Positions 1 to 8,282 of a stretch of 64,000 nucleotides of DNA are shown one piece after another; position 1 is the stretch's first letter, and the number at the start of each line of letters is the position of its first letter. The notes under the pieces are model-generated. The model worked only from the letters and a program-made list of their open reading frames with translations, had not been told where the DNA came from and ran no database searches. The translations under genes were made by a program, and so were the position numbers. Source of the DNA: JAIEPW01 sp964471915 (GTDB lineage: Bacteria > Acidobacteriota > Terriglobia > Bryobacterales > Bryobacteraceae); contig CAYYID010000006.1 of assembly GCA_964471915.1 (NCBI GenBank), positions 62,001-126,000 of the forward strand. The letters are read 5' to 3'.

Positions 1-2
1 TG

Positions 3-1097
3 GTGGACACGGTGTCGGGACAGAGCTACTTCGACGCCGCTCGCATCCTGGGCCAGTACGCGGCTAGCGACACCGCGGTGCGCAACGTTCCCCGCGTACC
101 GTTCTGGGAGAACCTGTGGCCGGCGGCCGCCGGCGGTGGTCTCACCGCCACGCAGAACATCTACCAGCAGTTCCTGGATAACTTCCCGGACTACACCACG
201 GCGCTGGCCATCATCGACACCGAGTGCTTCCCGGCGTGCAGCAAGCTGGGGCCGTACTCGATCTTCAACGCGCAGTACTCGTCGCTGGCAGCCCTGCGGA
301 GCCGGGCCAGCGGCAGCTACCACGGCTTCCAGTTCACCGCCCGCAAGCGCTTCTCGCAGGGTTACCAGTTCGACTTCAACTACACGTGGTCCAAGTCGAT
401 CGACTTCAGCTCGGTGCGCGAGGGTGAAGGCGCTTTCTCCGGCCAGATCCGCAACGCGTTCCGGCCCGGCGACATGAAAGGCGTTTCGGACTTCGACACC
501 ACCCACCTGTTCAGCATGCTCGGCGTCGCCGAGTTGCCGTTCGGCAAGGGCAAGAAGTTCGCGGGCAACGCCAACCGGTTCCTGGACGCTCTCATCGGGG
601 GCTGGCAGGTTTCGGGACTCTGGCGGCAATCCACCGGCTTCCCGCTCTCGATCCTGAACGACGGCGGCTGGCCGACCAACTGGAACATCTTCTCCTGGGC
701 CAACCAGGTGGCACAGAATGGCGGCACCGGCTCGTTTAAGAACGTGGCGCGCGCCAATGGCACCGGCTCTGGTCCGAACGTCTTCGGCAATCCGCAGAAG
801 GCTTACGGTGCATACGCTTTCTCGCTGCCCGGCGACACCGGCCAGCGCAACGGCGTCCGCGGCGACGGCGTGTTCACCATCGACGTCGGCCTGGGCAAGC
901 GCTTCCGGTTGTTCTCCATCAAGGACAACCCGCACACACTGCAGATCCGCGGCGAGGCGTTCAACGTAACCAACTCGGTGCGGTTCGACGTGAACTCGAT
1001 CAACAACGGCATCACCAACCAGGCGGTTTTTGGGCAGTACACGAACGTCCTGGTTCGGCCGCGCGTGTTCCAGTTCGCGATGCGGTACGAGTTCTAA
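3..1097 (+). CDS. Oar-type TonB-dependent receptor, C-terminal part (5' end outside window)
   Basis: The reading frame is open from the window edge to a TAA at 1095-1097, giving 364 residues of what should be a roughly 1000-1200 residue outer-membrane receptor. The visible part is the beta-barrel half: alternating aromatic/polar strands, phrases such as FQFTARKRFSQGYQFDFNYT and FTIDVGLGKRF, and a C-terminal phenylalanine (FAMRYEF) typical of barrel proteins handled by the Bam complex. The same organisation is seen in three complete relatives in this window (2537-5587, 24209-27487, 59833-63369). The plug and N-terminal regulatory-like domain are not visible, so the substrate cannot be guessed. 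The gene is followed by a hairpin terminator. Confidence 0.88.
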   Translation: MDTVSGQSYFDAARILGQYAASDTAVRNVPRVPFWENLWPAAAGGGLTATQNIYQQFLDNFPDYTTALAIIDTECFPACSKLGPYSIFNAQYSSLAALRSRASGSYHGFQFTARKRFSQGYQFDFNYTWSKSIDFSSVREGEGAFSGQIRNAFRPGDMKGVSDFDTTHLFSMLGVAELPFGKGKKFAGNANRFLDALIGGWQVSGLWRQSTGFPLSILNDGGWPTNWNIFSWANQVAQNGGTGSFKNVARANGTGSGPNVFGNPQKAYGAYAFSLPGDTGQRNGVRGDGVFTIDVGLGKRFRLFSIKDNPHTLQIRGEAFNVTNSVRFDVNSINNGITNQAVFGQYTNVLVRPRVFQFAMRYEF

Positions 1098-1120
1098 GCG
1101 GACTCGTGTTAGAATCCAAC

Positions 1121-1158
1121 GGGCGGCGTGCTTTCGGCTCGCCGCCCTTTGTGCTTTT
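1121..1158 (+). terminator. Intrinsic terminator after the first receptor gene
   Basis: An 8-bp perfect GC stem, GGGCGGCG (1121-1128) with CGCCGCCC (1140-1147), has an 11-nt loop and is followed by the T-rich stretch TTTGTGCTTTT. It sits 23 bp after the stop codon of the receptor gene on the same strand. Confidence 0.75.
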
Positions 1159-1215
1159 CGGGGCGAGTTCGCGCCATCACCCGCATGCCCCCGGATCTCC
1201 CGAGCGGCGCGCCCT

Positions 1216-1958
1216 TTACGGAACCCGGAAAACCCGCTCCACCCGGCGGAGGGGCATGTCGAGCAGGCGGGGGCCCTCGACGCAAGCCTGGCGTTCCGCT
1301 TCCCTCGGCGTTCGCCCGCCTTCCTTCGTAACCACCCGCAACACCGGAGCCCTCCAGGTGAACGATTCGAACTCGAACCCCTGCGCCCTCACCAGCAGCC
1401 GCTCCGGGTCGCCGATCTGGGCGCCGCACTGTGCCCGGGTGTCCACTCCAAAGAGCAGCACGCGTCCTGCCGCGGATGGTCCAGCGTCACCAGCTTCACC
1501 TTCATCCCGAGCGATCCCTGCCCGCCGTCGATCTCCGTGCAGAGGAGCAGGTCACGTCTGCCCGGTCCCCGGACGATGACGCAATCGTCCGTGCGCAGGC
1601 CGGGTTCGTACCGCAGGATCCTCCAGCCGCCGCCGCGCCGCTCGAGCAGCAGCGTGCCGCCCCACAGCAAAGAATGCGGTGCGCAACCGCTGCCGTCCAC
1701 GGCCAGTTCGTCCCGCCCCGGGCCGGTGAACGAACCGCGCCGGGTCGCGTGGATCGTCCAGGGAGCCGAGAGCCCGAAATCGACCGGCTCCGGGCAGGCG
1801 GTGCACTCTAACCCGCGGGCGTCAGAAGGACACAGCGCGGTGAGCACGGCCGCCGCGAGACCGGGGTCCGGCGGCGTCCGCGGTGAGATCCGGGCGTTCT
1901 CCGCAAGCAGGGACACACAAAAGGCGGCTGCGCCGAAACCGCACAGCCGCCCCTTCAT
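1216..1958 (-). pseudogene. Secreted hypothetical protein interrupted by a -1 frameshift near 1461
   Basis: The gene starts at ATG 1956-1958 with a signal-peptide-like N-terminus (MKGRLCGFGAAAFCVSLLAE). Its first frame reads well up to KLVTLDHPRQD and then turns into Cys/Trp/Ser-rich nonsense until a stop at 1389. The -1 frame from about 1461 continues plausibly (VLLFGVDTRAQCG, then FEFESFTWRAPVLRVV) with GC-rich third positions to a TAA at 1216-1218. Joined, the product would be about 247 residues. I do not recognise the family. Cysteines near residues 52 and 55 (LECTACPEP), and others later, could form disulphides in an exported protein. The break is either a real one-base deletion or a sequencing error; there is no slippery heptamer, so programmed frameshifting is unlikely. 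Confidence 0.6.
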
Positions 1959-1961
1959 GAC

Positions 1962-2444
1962 TTACGCCTCGGCGATGGTGACCGACTTCAGCGTGTCGCC
2001 CTGTTGCGTGGCGTCCACGATGTCCTTGCCGGAAAGCACCCGGCCGAAGACCGTGTGCTTGCCGTCCAGCCAGTCCGTGGCGACATGGGTGATGAAGAAC
2101 TGGCTCCCGTTGGTGTTGGGGCCGGCATTGGCCATGGAGAGCGTCCCGGGGGCGTGGCGGTTCGGGTTGTTGGCGGTCTCGTCTTCGAAGCGGTAGCCGG
2201 GGCCGCCGCGGCCGGTGCCGGTGGGGTCGCCGCCCTGGATCATGAAGTCGGCGATGACGCGGTGGAACACCGTTCCGTCATAGAAGTTGTCGCGCGCCAG
2301 GCACACGAAGTTGTTCACGGTCTTCGGCGCGTCCTTGGCGAACAGCTCGCAAACGATGGTGCCGCGCGAGGTTTCGAAGGTGGCGGTGTACTTCTTCGCC
2401 GGATCGATGGCCAGGGCGAAGGGCTGAGAATATTGTTTGGACAT
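1962..2444 (-). CDS. ppiB: Cyclophilin-type peptidyl-prolyl cis-trans isomerase
   Basis: A 160-residue single-domain cyclophilin that catalyses cis-trans isomerisation of Xaa-Pro bonds. The catalytic core is intact: FHRVIADFMIQGG (residues 60-72, with catalytic Arg62), the GTGRGGPGY loop, and NGSQFFIT (residues 112-119), which builds the proline-binding pocket. There is no signal peptide, so it is probably cytoplasmic. The length matches small PpiB-type enzymes. It is preceded on the same strand by the 2537-5587 receptor, with an intrinsic terminator between them, and so probably has its own promoter. The gene symbol follows family usage; the exact paralogue is not certain. Confidence 0.93.
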   Translation of the reverse strand: MSKQYSQPFALAIDPAKKYTATFETSRGTIVCELFAKDAPKTVNNFVCLARDNFYDGTVFHRVIADFMIQGGDPTGTGRGGPGYRFEDETANNPNRHAPGTLSMANAGPNTNGSQFFITHVATDWLDGKHTVFGRVLSGKDIVDATQQGDTLKSVTIAEA

Positions 2445-2483
2445 GGGTATCTTTTCAGTGTACCGCCCCGGTTCGCGCGGACC

Positions 2484-2513
2484 AAGAAAAAGGCCCCCGC
2501 CGGAGCGGGGGCC
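2484..2513 (-). terminator. Intrinsic terminator of the 2537-5587 receptor gene
   Basis: On the minus strand a perfect 9-bp stem, GGCCCCCGC with GCGGGGGCC (2492-2513), closes a 4-nt loop and runs into five to six U residues (the A-tract at 2484-2491 on the plus strand). It lies 24 bp past the receptor stop codon and upstream of the cyclophilin gene. Confidence 0.88.
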
Positions 2514-2536
2514 TGTGCCGGTGTGGTGTCCTCTTC

Positions 2537-5500
2537 TTAGAAGAACAACCGGAGCCCGAACTGCGCCTGCAAGGGCGTGCCGAGCTGCACGTTATCGCGG
2601 AAGTAGGTGCCGTCGGCGTTGCGCAATAGCTGGAAGGCGCTATTACGCGCCACCGCAGCTCCGGTCGCGTCGATGCCGAGACCGTAGATATTGGTTGCGC
2701 CGCCGAACACCACGTTGTCGAGGTTAAACAGGTTGAAGAACTCCGCCGAGAACTGCAGCTTCACGCGCTCGCCGAACTTGAAGTTCTTGAGCACGCGGAA
2801 GTCTACGTTCTGGAACCCGCGGTTCCGGAAGCTGTTGCGCTTGAACACCTGGCCGACGGCCTGGTAAGCGCGGTCCGTGTTGGAATTGTCCCCGTTGACA
2901 TCCGAACCGGCGCGCGGGTTCATGGGATAACCCGAGCGGACCCGGTAGATCATCGAGAGGTCGAAGCCCCAGGGCAGATTCACCAGCGCGTTGGAGGTGA
3001 ACTGATGCCGGGCATCCAGGTCGGAATAACCGTACTCGGGCCGCAGGTTGAAGGGGTTGTCATAGCTGAAGCCGCCGGCCGAGCGCTCGTTATCGTCGTC
3101 CGAGAACGTCTCCGACACCGTGTAGAAAGCGTTGAATAGGACGCGCTTCTTGCGGTACTGCGCCTGGAAGGTGGCGCCGCGGTACAGGGACCGGGCGGAG
3201 GAATCGCGTAAGGTCACCGACTGGAGCGTCGGAATCGGCCGGTTCGCCCGGGTGAAGATCGGGCGGCCGTCGGCGGCGCGCACCGTCGGGAAGGGCAGGT
3301 TCAAGTCGATATTGCGCTGCAGGTTGACGGTGTTGACATAGTTGAACTGCGCGCCGACCAGCAGGTCCTTAACGATCTCGAGGTCCACCCCGAGGCCGGT
3401 CTGGAAGGAACGCGGGTTCCGGTAGTTGGGCGAGTTGGCGGTGACGCCGATGCCGACGAACGGATCGCGGGCGGTGCCGCCGGCGGCAATCGCCGCGGCG
3501 CGCTGCACCACTTCCACGGGAATCACCGGCAGACTGCCGAGCGAACCGTTGTTCAGATTGACGCCGGCCTGCAGCAACTGCTGGTAGACCGTCAGCGTGC
3601 CGGAGTTGGTGAGCTGGATGCTCACGTCGCCCGGGGGATTCCGGAAGTTGTTGAACGCGCCGGCGAACAGCAGCAGCGGCGTCGCGGCGTAGAACAACCC
3701 GGTGTTGCCCCGGACCACCATGCGCCGCGACCCGCTCCACGGCGACCAGGCAAAGCCGAAGCGCGGCATCCATTGCTGCGTGTTGTCGTTGATCTTGGTG
3801 GGATCGACCCGCAGGCCAAGCGGATAGGCCGCGCCCCGCACCCGGTCCACGACCGACGTGTTGTTGGCCTGAGGCGACGGATTGTACTGGCCTTCCCAGC
3901 GAAGCCCGAAGTCGAGGGTGAAGTTGCGCGTGACCTTCCAACTGTCCTGGGCGTACAACGCGAACTGCGTCACGCCGTAGTCGGCCAGCAGGTTGCCGAT
4001 CTGGCGGGTGTAGGTGACCTGCGGGTGGTCGAACCGGTTGGCGATGGCGCCGCCCGGCGACAGGATGTCGAGGACGGTATTCACGTCCGTGGTCTGGAAG
4101 CCGAACGCGCCAAACTGATTGAAACCGAAGGTCTGCGCGGCGGTGATCCGGCTGAAATCAAACCCGAACTTGGCGGTGTGCTTGCCCGCCGTGAAGGACA
4201 TGCCGTCGACGATCTGCCAGCGCTGGTCGTCCTGCGTGGTCGGCAGGAAGCTGCGCGCCCCGAACGTACCGAACACGTTGCTGACGGTCGGCGACGCGGA
4301 ATTCGCCAGCCGCGGCCGCAGTTCGTAGATGCCCGAGAAGCGCAGGTCGTTCACCAGCTTCGGCGAGATGATGTGGGTGTACTGCAGCGTCCCGGTGTGG
4401 GTACGGTTCTTCTCGATCCCCTCATTCGAGAGGGCGCCGTTGGTGTTCGGGCTCAGCGCTCCGCCCGTCCCGACCGCGTTCTCGCCATTGTTATTCGAGA
4501 AGTTGTAGCGGAAGGTGAGCCGGTGGCCCTTGACGAACTGGTAGTCGAGCCGGCCGGTAAGCGCGGTAGCGTCGTTGGTTTGACGGAACCGCTCCTCGAG
4601 GGTGCGGTAAAAGGCGATGGAGTCGTTGGTATTAGGCCCGGGCGTGGCCCGCGTCAGGTTCGCGAAGACCACGTTGCGCGGGTTGGAGGCGTACTGCTGC
4701 TCCACCGCCGTGAACCAGAACAGCTTGTCGCGTTTCAGGGCGCCTCCGATGGAACCGCCGAACTGCTGCAGCGTCTCAGTGGCCTGCACGCCCAAAATCG
4801 GGTTCTCGCCAGCCAGTTCCTTGTGGCGCAACTGGTAGAACGCGTCGCCGCGGATGTCGTTGCTGCCGGACTTGGTGATCGAGTTCAGAATGCCGCCCGT
4901 CGACCGGCCATACTCGGCCGCGTAGCCTTGGGTGATCACCTGGAACTCCTGGATCGCCGACTGCGGCACGGTGAAGGCGAAGTTCGAACGCTCGCCGCCC
5001 CGGATGCCGCCGAAGAACGGCTGCGTATAGTCGGTTCCGTCGAGCATCACGTTCGCATTAATGCCGCGCTGGCCGACGAAGCTCAACTGCTGGCGAGTCG
5101 GTTCGATCTGCACGGTGGGCGTGAGCGTCGCGAAATCCTGGAAGCGGCGGCCGTTGATCGGCAGGTCCCGGATCTGCGCCTCGCCCGTAATCACCTGGGG
5201 CGCCGGCAGGTCAACCGTGACCAGCTGGGCGCCCACCTCGATGGATTGCGACGTCGCGCCGACAGCCAGGGCGACCTGCAGGTCCACCGAGGAGCCGACG
5301 TTCACAATTACGTTGGTGAGCTTCTTCTCAGCGAAGCCCGAAGCATTAACAGAAACCTCATAGATCCCGGCGTCCAGGAACAGAGCCTGAAACCGGCCGT
5401 CCGCGCCGCTGGTCAGCTCGCGCGTGGCGCCCGTGGCCGGGCTCTTCACAATCACTTTGGCGTTCGGAATCACGGCCTGGTTCTGGTCGAGTACCGTTCC

Positions 5501-5587
5501 GACAATCTGGCCCTTGTTCGCCGCCGCCTGCCCGAACAGGCAGACCGCGACCAGCAGGCCGGTGCATAACCGCATAAAGCCTTTCAT
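2537..5587 (-). CDS. Oar-type TonB-dependent receptor with carboxypeptidase-regulatory-like domain
   Basis: A complete outer-membrane receptor of 1016 residues. It has a signal peptide (cleavage probably after FGQAAA), then a carboxypeptidase-regulatory-like beta-sandwich at about residues 27-105 (GQIVGTVLDQNQAVIPNAKV), a plug domain at about 120-235 (INGRRFQDFATLTP, VMLDGTDYTQPF, EYGRSTGGILNSITKSGSND) and a long beta-barrel ending in LRLFF. Proteins of this Oar/Cna-B-like type are abundant in Acidobacteria and are thought to import large or glycan-derived substrates using TonB energy; no substrate can be assigned here. A Shine-Dalgarno-like AGGGG lies about 9 nt before the ATG. An intrinsic terminator follows. 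Confidence 0.92.
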   Translation of the reverse strand: MKGFMRLCTGLLVAVCLFGQAAANKGQIVGTVLDQNQAVIPNAKVIVKSPATGATRELTSGADGRFQALFLDAGIYEVSVNASGFAEKKLTNVIVNVGSSVDLQVALAVGATSQSIEVGAQLVTVDLPAPQVITGEAQIRDLPINGRRFQDFATLTPTVQIEPTRQQLSFVGQRGINANVMLDGTDYTQPFFGGIRGGERSNFAFTVPQSAIQEFQVITQGYAAEYGRSTGGILNSITKSGSNDIRGDAFYQLRHKELAGENPILGVQATETLQQFGGSIGGALKRDKLFWFTAVEQQYASNPRNVVFANLTRATPGPNTNDSIAFYRTLEERFRQTNDATALTGRLDYQFVKGHRLTFRYNFSNNNGENAVGTGGALSPNTNGALSNEGIEKNRTHTGTLQYTHIISPKLVNDLRFSGIYELRPRLANSASPTVSNVFGTFGARSFLPTTQDDQRWQIVDGMSFTAGKHTAKFGFDFSRITAAQTFGFNQFGAFGFQTTDVNTVLDILSPGGAIANRFDHPQVTYTRQIGNLLADYGVTQFALYAQDSWKVTRNFTLDFGLRWEGQYNPSPQANNTSVVDRVRGAAYPLGLRVDPTKINDNTQQWMPRFGFAWSPWSGSRRMVVRGNTGLFYAATPLLLFAGAFNNFRNPPGDVSIQLTNSGTLTVYQQLLQAGVNLNNGSLGSLPVIPVEVVQRAAAIAAGGTARDPFVGIGVTANSPNYRNPRSFQTGLGVDLEIVKDLLVGAQFNYVNTVNLQRNIDLNLPFPTVRAADGRPIFTRANRPIPTLQSVTLRDSSARSLYRGATFQAQYRKKRVLFNAFYTVSETFSDDDNERSAGGFSYDNPFNLRPEYGYSDLDARHQFTSNALVNLPWGFDLSMIYRVRSGYPMNPRAGSDVNGDNSNTDRAYQAVGQVFKRNSFRNRGFQNVDFRVLKNFKFGERVKLQFSAEFFNLFNLDNVVFGGATNIYGLGIDATGAAVARNSAFQLLRNADGTYFRDNVQLGTPLQAQFGLRLFF

Positions 5588-5670
5588 GGTGGAAACCCCT
5601 TGTGTGGGTATGGAAACCCCGGATCGAAATTATGTTACCGCAGGTTCGTGACAGTCCGGTTACCGATTCC

Positions 5671-5952
5671 CTAGGGTCTGGTTTCAGGGGCCAGATCCGC
5701 GACGGTGGCCCCCCAGCCGCCGGCTTCGAGGGGCGCGTCGCCGAAGGTGGTCACGAACGGCGTGGCCGCCAGGACCCGGCGGACCATCTCCCTCTGAAAG
5801 CCGGTACCTCGTCCATGAATAATGCGGATTCCCCTGAACCTTAGCCTCCGGGCTTCCGATAGATATTCGACGAGAATCGCCTCGGCGTCTCTCGGCGGAA
5901 CGCTATGCAGGTCAAAGACATCGGTTATGGGGATGGGTACCGGGTCGTCCAT
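5671..5952 (-). CDS. Smr-domain protein (small, stand-alone)
   Basis: A 93-residue protein consisting almost only of an Smr (small MutS-related) domain. The diagnostic motifs are DLH at residues 14-16 and HGRG at 46-49, followed by GGWGAT near the C-terminus. Smr domains bind or cleave nucleic acid; stand-alone versions are linked to RNA or stalled-ribosome processing in some bacteria, but this protein's role is not shown. I start it at ATG 5950-5952 because MDDPVPIPITDVFDLH is the usual beginning of such proteins. An upstream in-frame start at 5997 would add 15 unconserved-looking residues. It lies upstream of, and in line with, the 2537-5587 receptor, separated by about 80 bp. Confidence 0.87.
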   Translation of the reverse strand: MDDPVPIPITDVFDLHSVPPRDAEAILVEYLSEARRLRFRGIRIIHGRGTGFQREMVRRVLAATPFVTTFGDAPLEAGGWGATVADLAPETRP

Positions 5953-6096
5953 GGCGCGGTTCCGGGGAGGGTCTCGTTCCACCCTACTCCAAGACATACG
6001 AGGAGCGCTAGGTCCTTAAGAAAAAGCTACTTAGTACCGACATTGCCGGGTACGGAATGGGTCCTTCCGGCGTAATATGAGTGTGTCGCGGAAGCC

Positions 6097-7056
6097 ATGA
6101 ACTGTTACTTGTGCGGGAATAAAATCGGGTTCTTCCGGCGGGTGGTCGACCAGCGCTACTGCTCGAACCAACACCGCTATGAAGCCAGCCTGGTTTCCGC
6201 GCGGGCGCTCCGGGACGCCGAGGACGTCTACGATGAGCCGTGGAGCGTAGCGCAGGCGCAGAAGAAGGAAAAGAACAAGAAGTCCTCTCCGGCCGGCGCC
6301 GTGATCGCCGTGTGCTTTGTGGCGATCCTGCTGATCGTGGCCGTGAGCCTTCCGAATCCCACCCAGACGACCTACCAGGTGGCGGATACGACGATGAGGC
6401 AGGGCGGGGGATTGATCCAGCGGGCGGGTTCGGCCCTCGGGTCGGCATTCTCCACTTCCGCGCCGGTCACCCTGACCCACGATTTCTCGGCGGGCGGCTT
6501 CGCGAACTGGACCGCGTCGACCACCAAGACCCTGATGGCTGCGGCCGACAATTCCACGAGCCTGAACATGCCGGGGACGAGCACCCTGCGGATCTGGTCG
6601 AAGACCACCTCTCTTTCGAACTACCAGATGGACTTTACCAGCAACCTGGACAAGCGGAGCCTGGCCTTCGCGTTCCGGGCCAGCGATCCGCGGAACTACT
6701 ACGCGACCCGCATCACCATCCTGCGTCCCGGTCCTCTCCCGAACGCGGGTCTGGTGCGCTACGTCATGATGGACGGCCGCGAGTGGGATCGCGTTCAGCT
6801 CCCGCTGCCGCTGACGCTCGAGAAGGGCAAGGACTACCGGGTGCGGGTGAGCGTCCAGGACGACCGGTTCGTCACCTGGGTGAACGGCCAGGTCGTCTCC
6901 ACCTGGAGCGACAAGCGGCTGGGTAAGGGCGGCATCGGGTTCTTCCAGGACGCGACCGACGCCTCCTCGATCCGCAACGTGGCGCTGGCGGAGCGCGACA
7001 GCTTCCTGGGCCGGATGCTCTCGCACTTCTCGCTCTTCAAGCTGCCGGCTTACTAG
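6097..7056 (+). CDS. Membrane-anchored zinc-ribbon protein with C-terminal LamG-like domain
   Basis: A 319-residue protein of unknown function. The N-terminus has paired cysteines (MNCYLCGNKIGF, C3 and C6) and YCSNQHRYE (C22, H26), resembling a short zinc-binding ribbon. A charged lysine-rich stretch precedes a single transmembrane helix at about residues 66-85 (VIAVCFVAILLIVAVSL). The region from about 120 to 305 looks like a concanavalin/LamG beta-sandwich (DFSAGGFANWTA, FAFRASDPRNYYATRITI, YRVRVSVQDDRFVTWVNGQ), as in DUF1080-type domains that bind carbohydrate. Predicted topology: zinc ribbon in the cytoplasm, sandwich in the periplasm. Such an architecture could couple envelope sensing to the cytoplasm, but that is inference. 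Confidence 0.75.
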   Translation: MNCYLCGNKIGFFRRVVDQRYCSNQHRYEASLVSARALRDAEDVYDEPWSVAQAQKKEKNKKSSPAGAVIAVCFVAILLIVAVSLPNPTQTTYQVADTTMRQGGGLIQRAGSALGSAFSTSAPVTLTHDFSAGGFANWTASTTKTLMAAADNSTSLNMPGTSTLRIWSKTTSLSNYQMDFTSNLDKRSLAFAFRASDPRNYYATRITILRPGPLPNAGLVRYVMMDGREWDRVQLPLPLTLEKGKDYRVRVSVQDDRFVTWVNGQVVSTWSDKRLGKGGIGFFQDATDASSIRNVALAERDSFLGRMLSHFSLFKLPAY

Positions 7057-7141
7057 CCCATTCTTTAGCCCGCCACCCGTCCCGGAAGTGCCTCCTCCGC
7101 GCCCTGGAGCGCACGATAATCGAAACAGGACCGAGCCGGAG

Positions 7142-7366
7142 ATGATCCGGCGCTGGGCCCAAACCTGGAAGCTCGCCGGTCCCGAGTTGGAGCGGATCCG
7201 GCCGCGGGAAGTGCGCGACGAGGACAGCCTGCGTTCGCTGCGGCTGCTGGCTCCGGCATTCGAGCTGGCTGTCCGGAATGAGCCCGTGGACGCGTCCCCG
7301 GGCCTGGTAGAGATGCAACGTCACTTCGCCAAGCTGCGCATTTGCCAGCTCGCCACCGGCGTTTGA
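7142..7366 (+). CDS. Small hypothetical protein
   Basis: A 74-residue basic/amphipathic protein beginning MIRRWAQTWKLAGPELERIR. It contains predicted helices (REVRDEDSLRSLRLLAPAFELAV) and no signal peptide or membrane segment. GC-rich third codon positions and its compact placement upstream of thiD on the same strand (43 bp gap) argue that it is real. I chose ATG 7142 because the upstream 18 codons (from 7088) are proline-rich and unlike coding sequence. No function is assigned. Confidence 0.55.
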   Translation: MIRRWAQTWKLAGPELERIRPREVRDEDSLRSLRLLAPAFELAVRNEPVDASPGLVEMQRHFAKLRICQLATGV

Positions 7367-7409
7367 GACCCGGTCCGCTGGGTCAGCCCCGCACGCTACG
7401 ATCATCGGT

Positions 7410-8183
7410 GTGCTTCCTGTCGCATTGACCATCGCCGGATCCGACCCCTCCGGCGGCGCCGGCATCCAGGCCGATCTCAAGACCTTCCACCGCTTCGGCG
7501 TCTATGGCGCGGCCGCGCTTACGCTGGTAACCGTCCAGAACACCCGGCGCGTTTCGCGCGTCGAGACCCTCGATCCGGAGTTGGTGCGGCAGCAGATTGA
7601 CGCCGTGCTCGAGGACATCCCACCGCAGGCCGCCAAGACGGGCGCGCTCGGGTCGGCCGCGATCATCGCCGCCGTGGCCCGCGCGTATTCGTTCCCGCTG
7701 GTGGTGGACCCCGTGATGATCTCCAAGCACGGGGCGCCCCTGATCGACCCCGAGGCGCGCGCCGCGCTCCGCGAGCTGCTGGCGCCTCGCGCGTTCCTCA
7801 TCACGCCGAATCTCCACGAAGCGGAGGCGCTGGCCGGCTTCGCTGTGGCGGATCTGGCGGGCATGCGCCGGGCCGGCGAAGCCATCCGGACGCTGGGAGC
7901 GCGCAACGTGCTCGTAAAGGGCGGCCACCTGGAAGGCGTGGCGACGGACCTGCTGCTCGAGGAAGACGGCAGCGTCACGGAGTTCCCCGCGCCGCGGATC
8001 GACACGCCCCATACGCACGGCACCGGCTGTACTTACTCAGCGGCGATCACGGCGGGGTTGGCGCAGGGCCTGGAACTGGAGCCCGCGGTGCGGCAGGCGA
8101 AGCGCTTCATCGCAGAGGCGATCCGGACCAACCCGGGGCTCGGCGGCGGCTCGGGTCCGGTGAATCACTTCGCCGCAGGCTGA
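7410..8183 (+). CDS. thiD: Bifunctional hydroxymethylpyrimidine/phosphomethylpyrimidine kinase
   Basis: A 257-residue ribokinase-fold enzyme of thiamine biosynthesis that phosphorylates HMP and HMP-P. Signatures are the N-terminal LTIAGSDPSGGAGIQADLK, the substrate/ATP segment VVDPVMISKHGAPL, ITPNLHEAEAL, and the anion-hole motif HGTGCT with Cys207. The length matches ThiD. The start is GTG at 7410-7412, which places the glycine-rich motif at its usual distance from the N-terminus. No other thiamine gene is nearby, so it is a stand-alone locus here. Confidence 0.95.
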   Translation: MLPVALTIAGSDPSGGAGIQADLKTFHRFGVYGAAALTLVTVQNTRRVSRVETLDPELVRQQIDAVLEDIPPQAAKTGALGSAAIIAAVARAYSFPLVVDPVMISKHGAPLIDPEARAALRELLAPRAFLITPNLHEAEALAGFAVADLAGMRRAGEAIRTLGARNVLVKGGHLEGVATDLLLEEDGSVTEFPAPRIDTPHTHGTGCTYSAAITAGLAQGLELEPAVRQAKRFIAEAIRTNPGLGGGSGPVNHFAAG

Positions 8184-8199
8184 TTCCAAGAGAGTTGCC

Positions 8200-8241
8200 G
8201 TGATGAGCGCAACCGTCTGACCCTGCTCAGCCGCTCATCAC
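8200..8241. repeat. 10-bp inverted repeat between thiD and the HEPN-like gene
   Basis: GTGATGAGCG (8200-8209) and CGCTCATCAC (8232-8241) are perfect inverted copies separated by 22 nt. The element lies 16 nt after the thiD stop codon, and no T-tract follows. It could be a weak transcription end for thiD or mark the edge of the AT-richer insert that follows. Confidence 0.4.
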
Positions 8242-8282
8242 CCGACTCGACGCTAAACGGAGTCACTGCTACCCTTAGTAGC

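Noticed and set aside
1455..1475. Programmed -1 ribosomal frameshift
   Set aside because: No slippery heptamer or downstream stem is visible, and the gene is not of a type known to use one.
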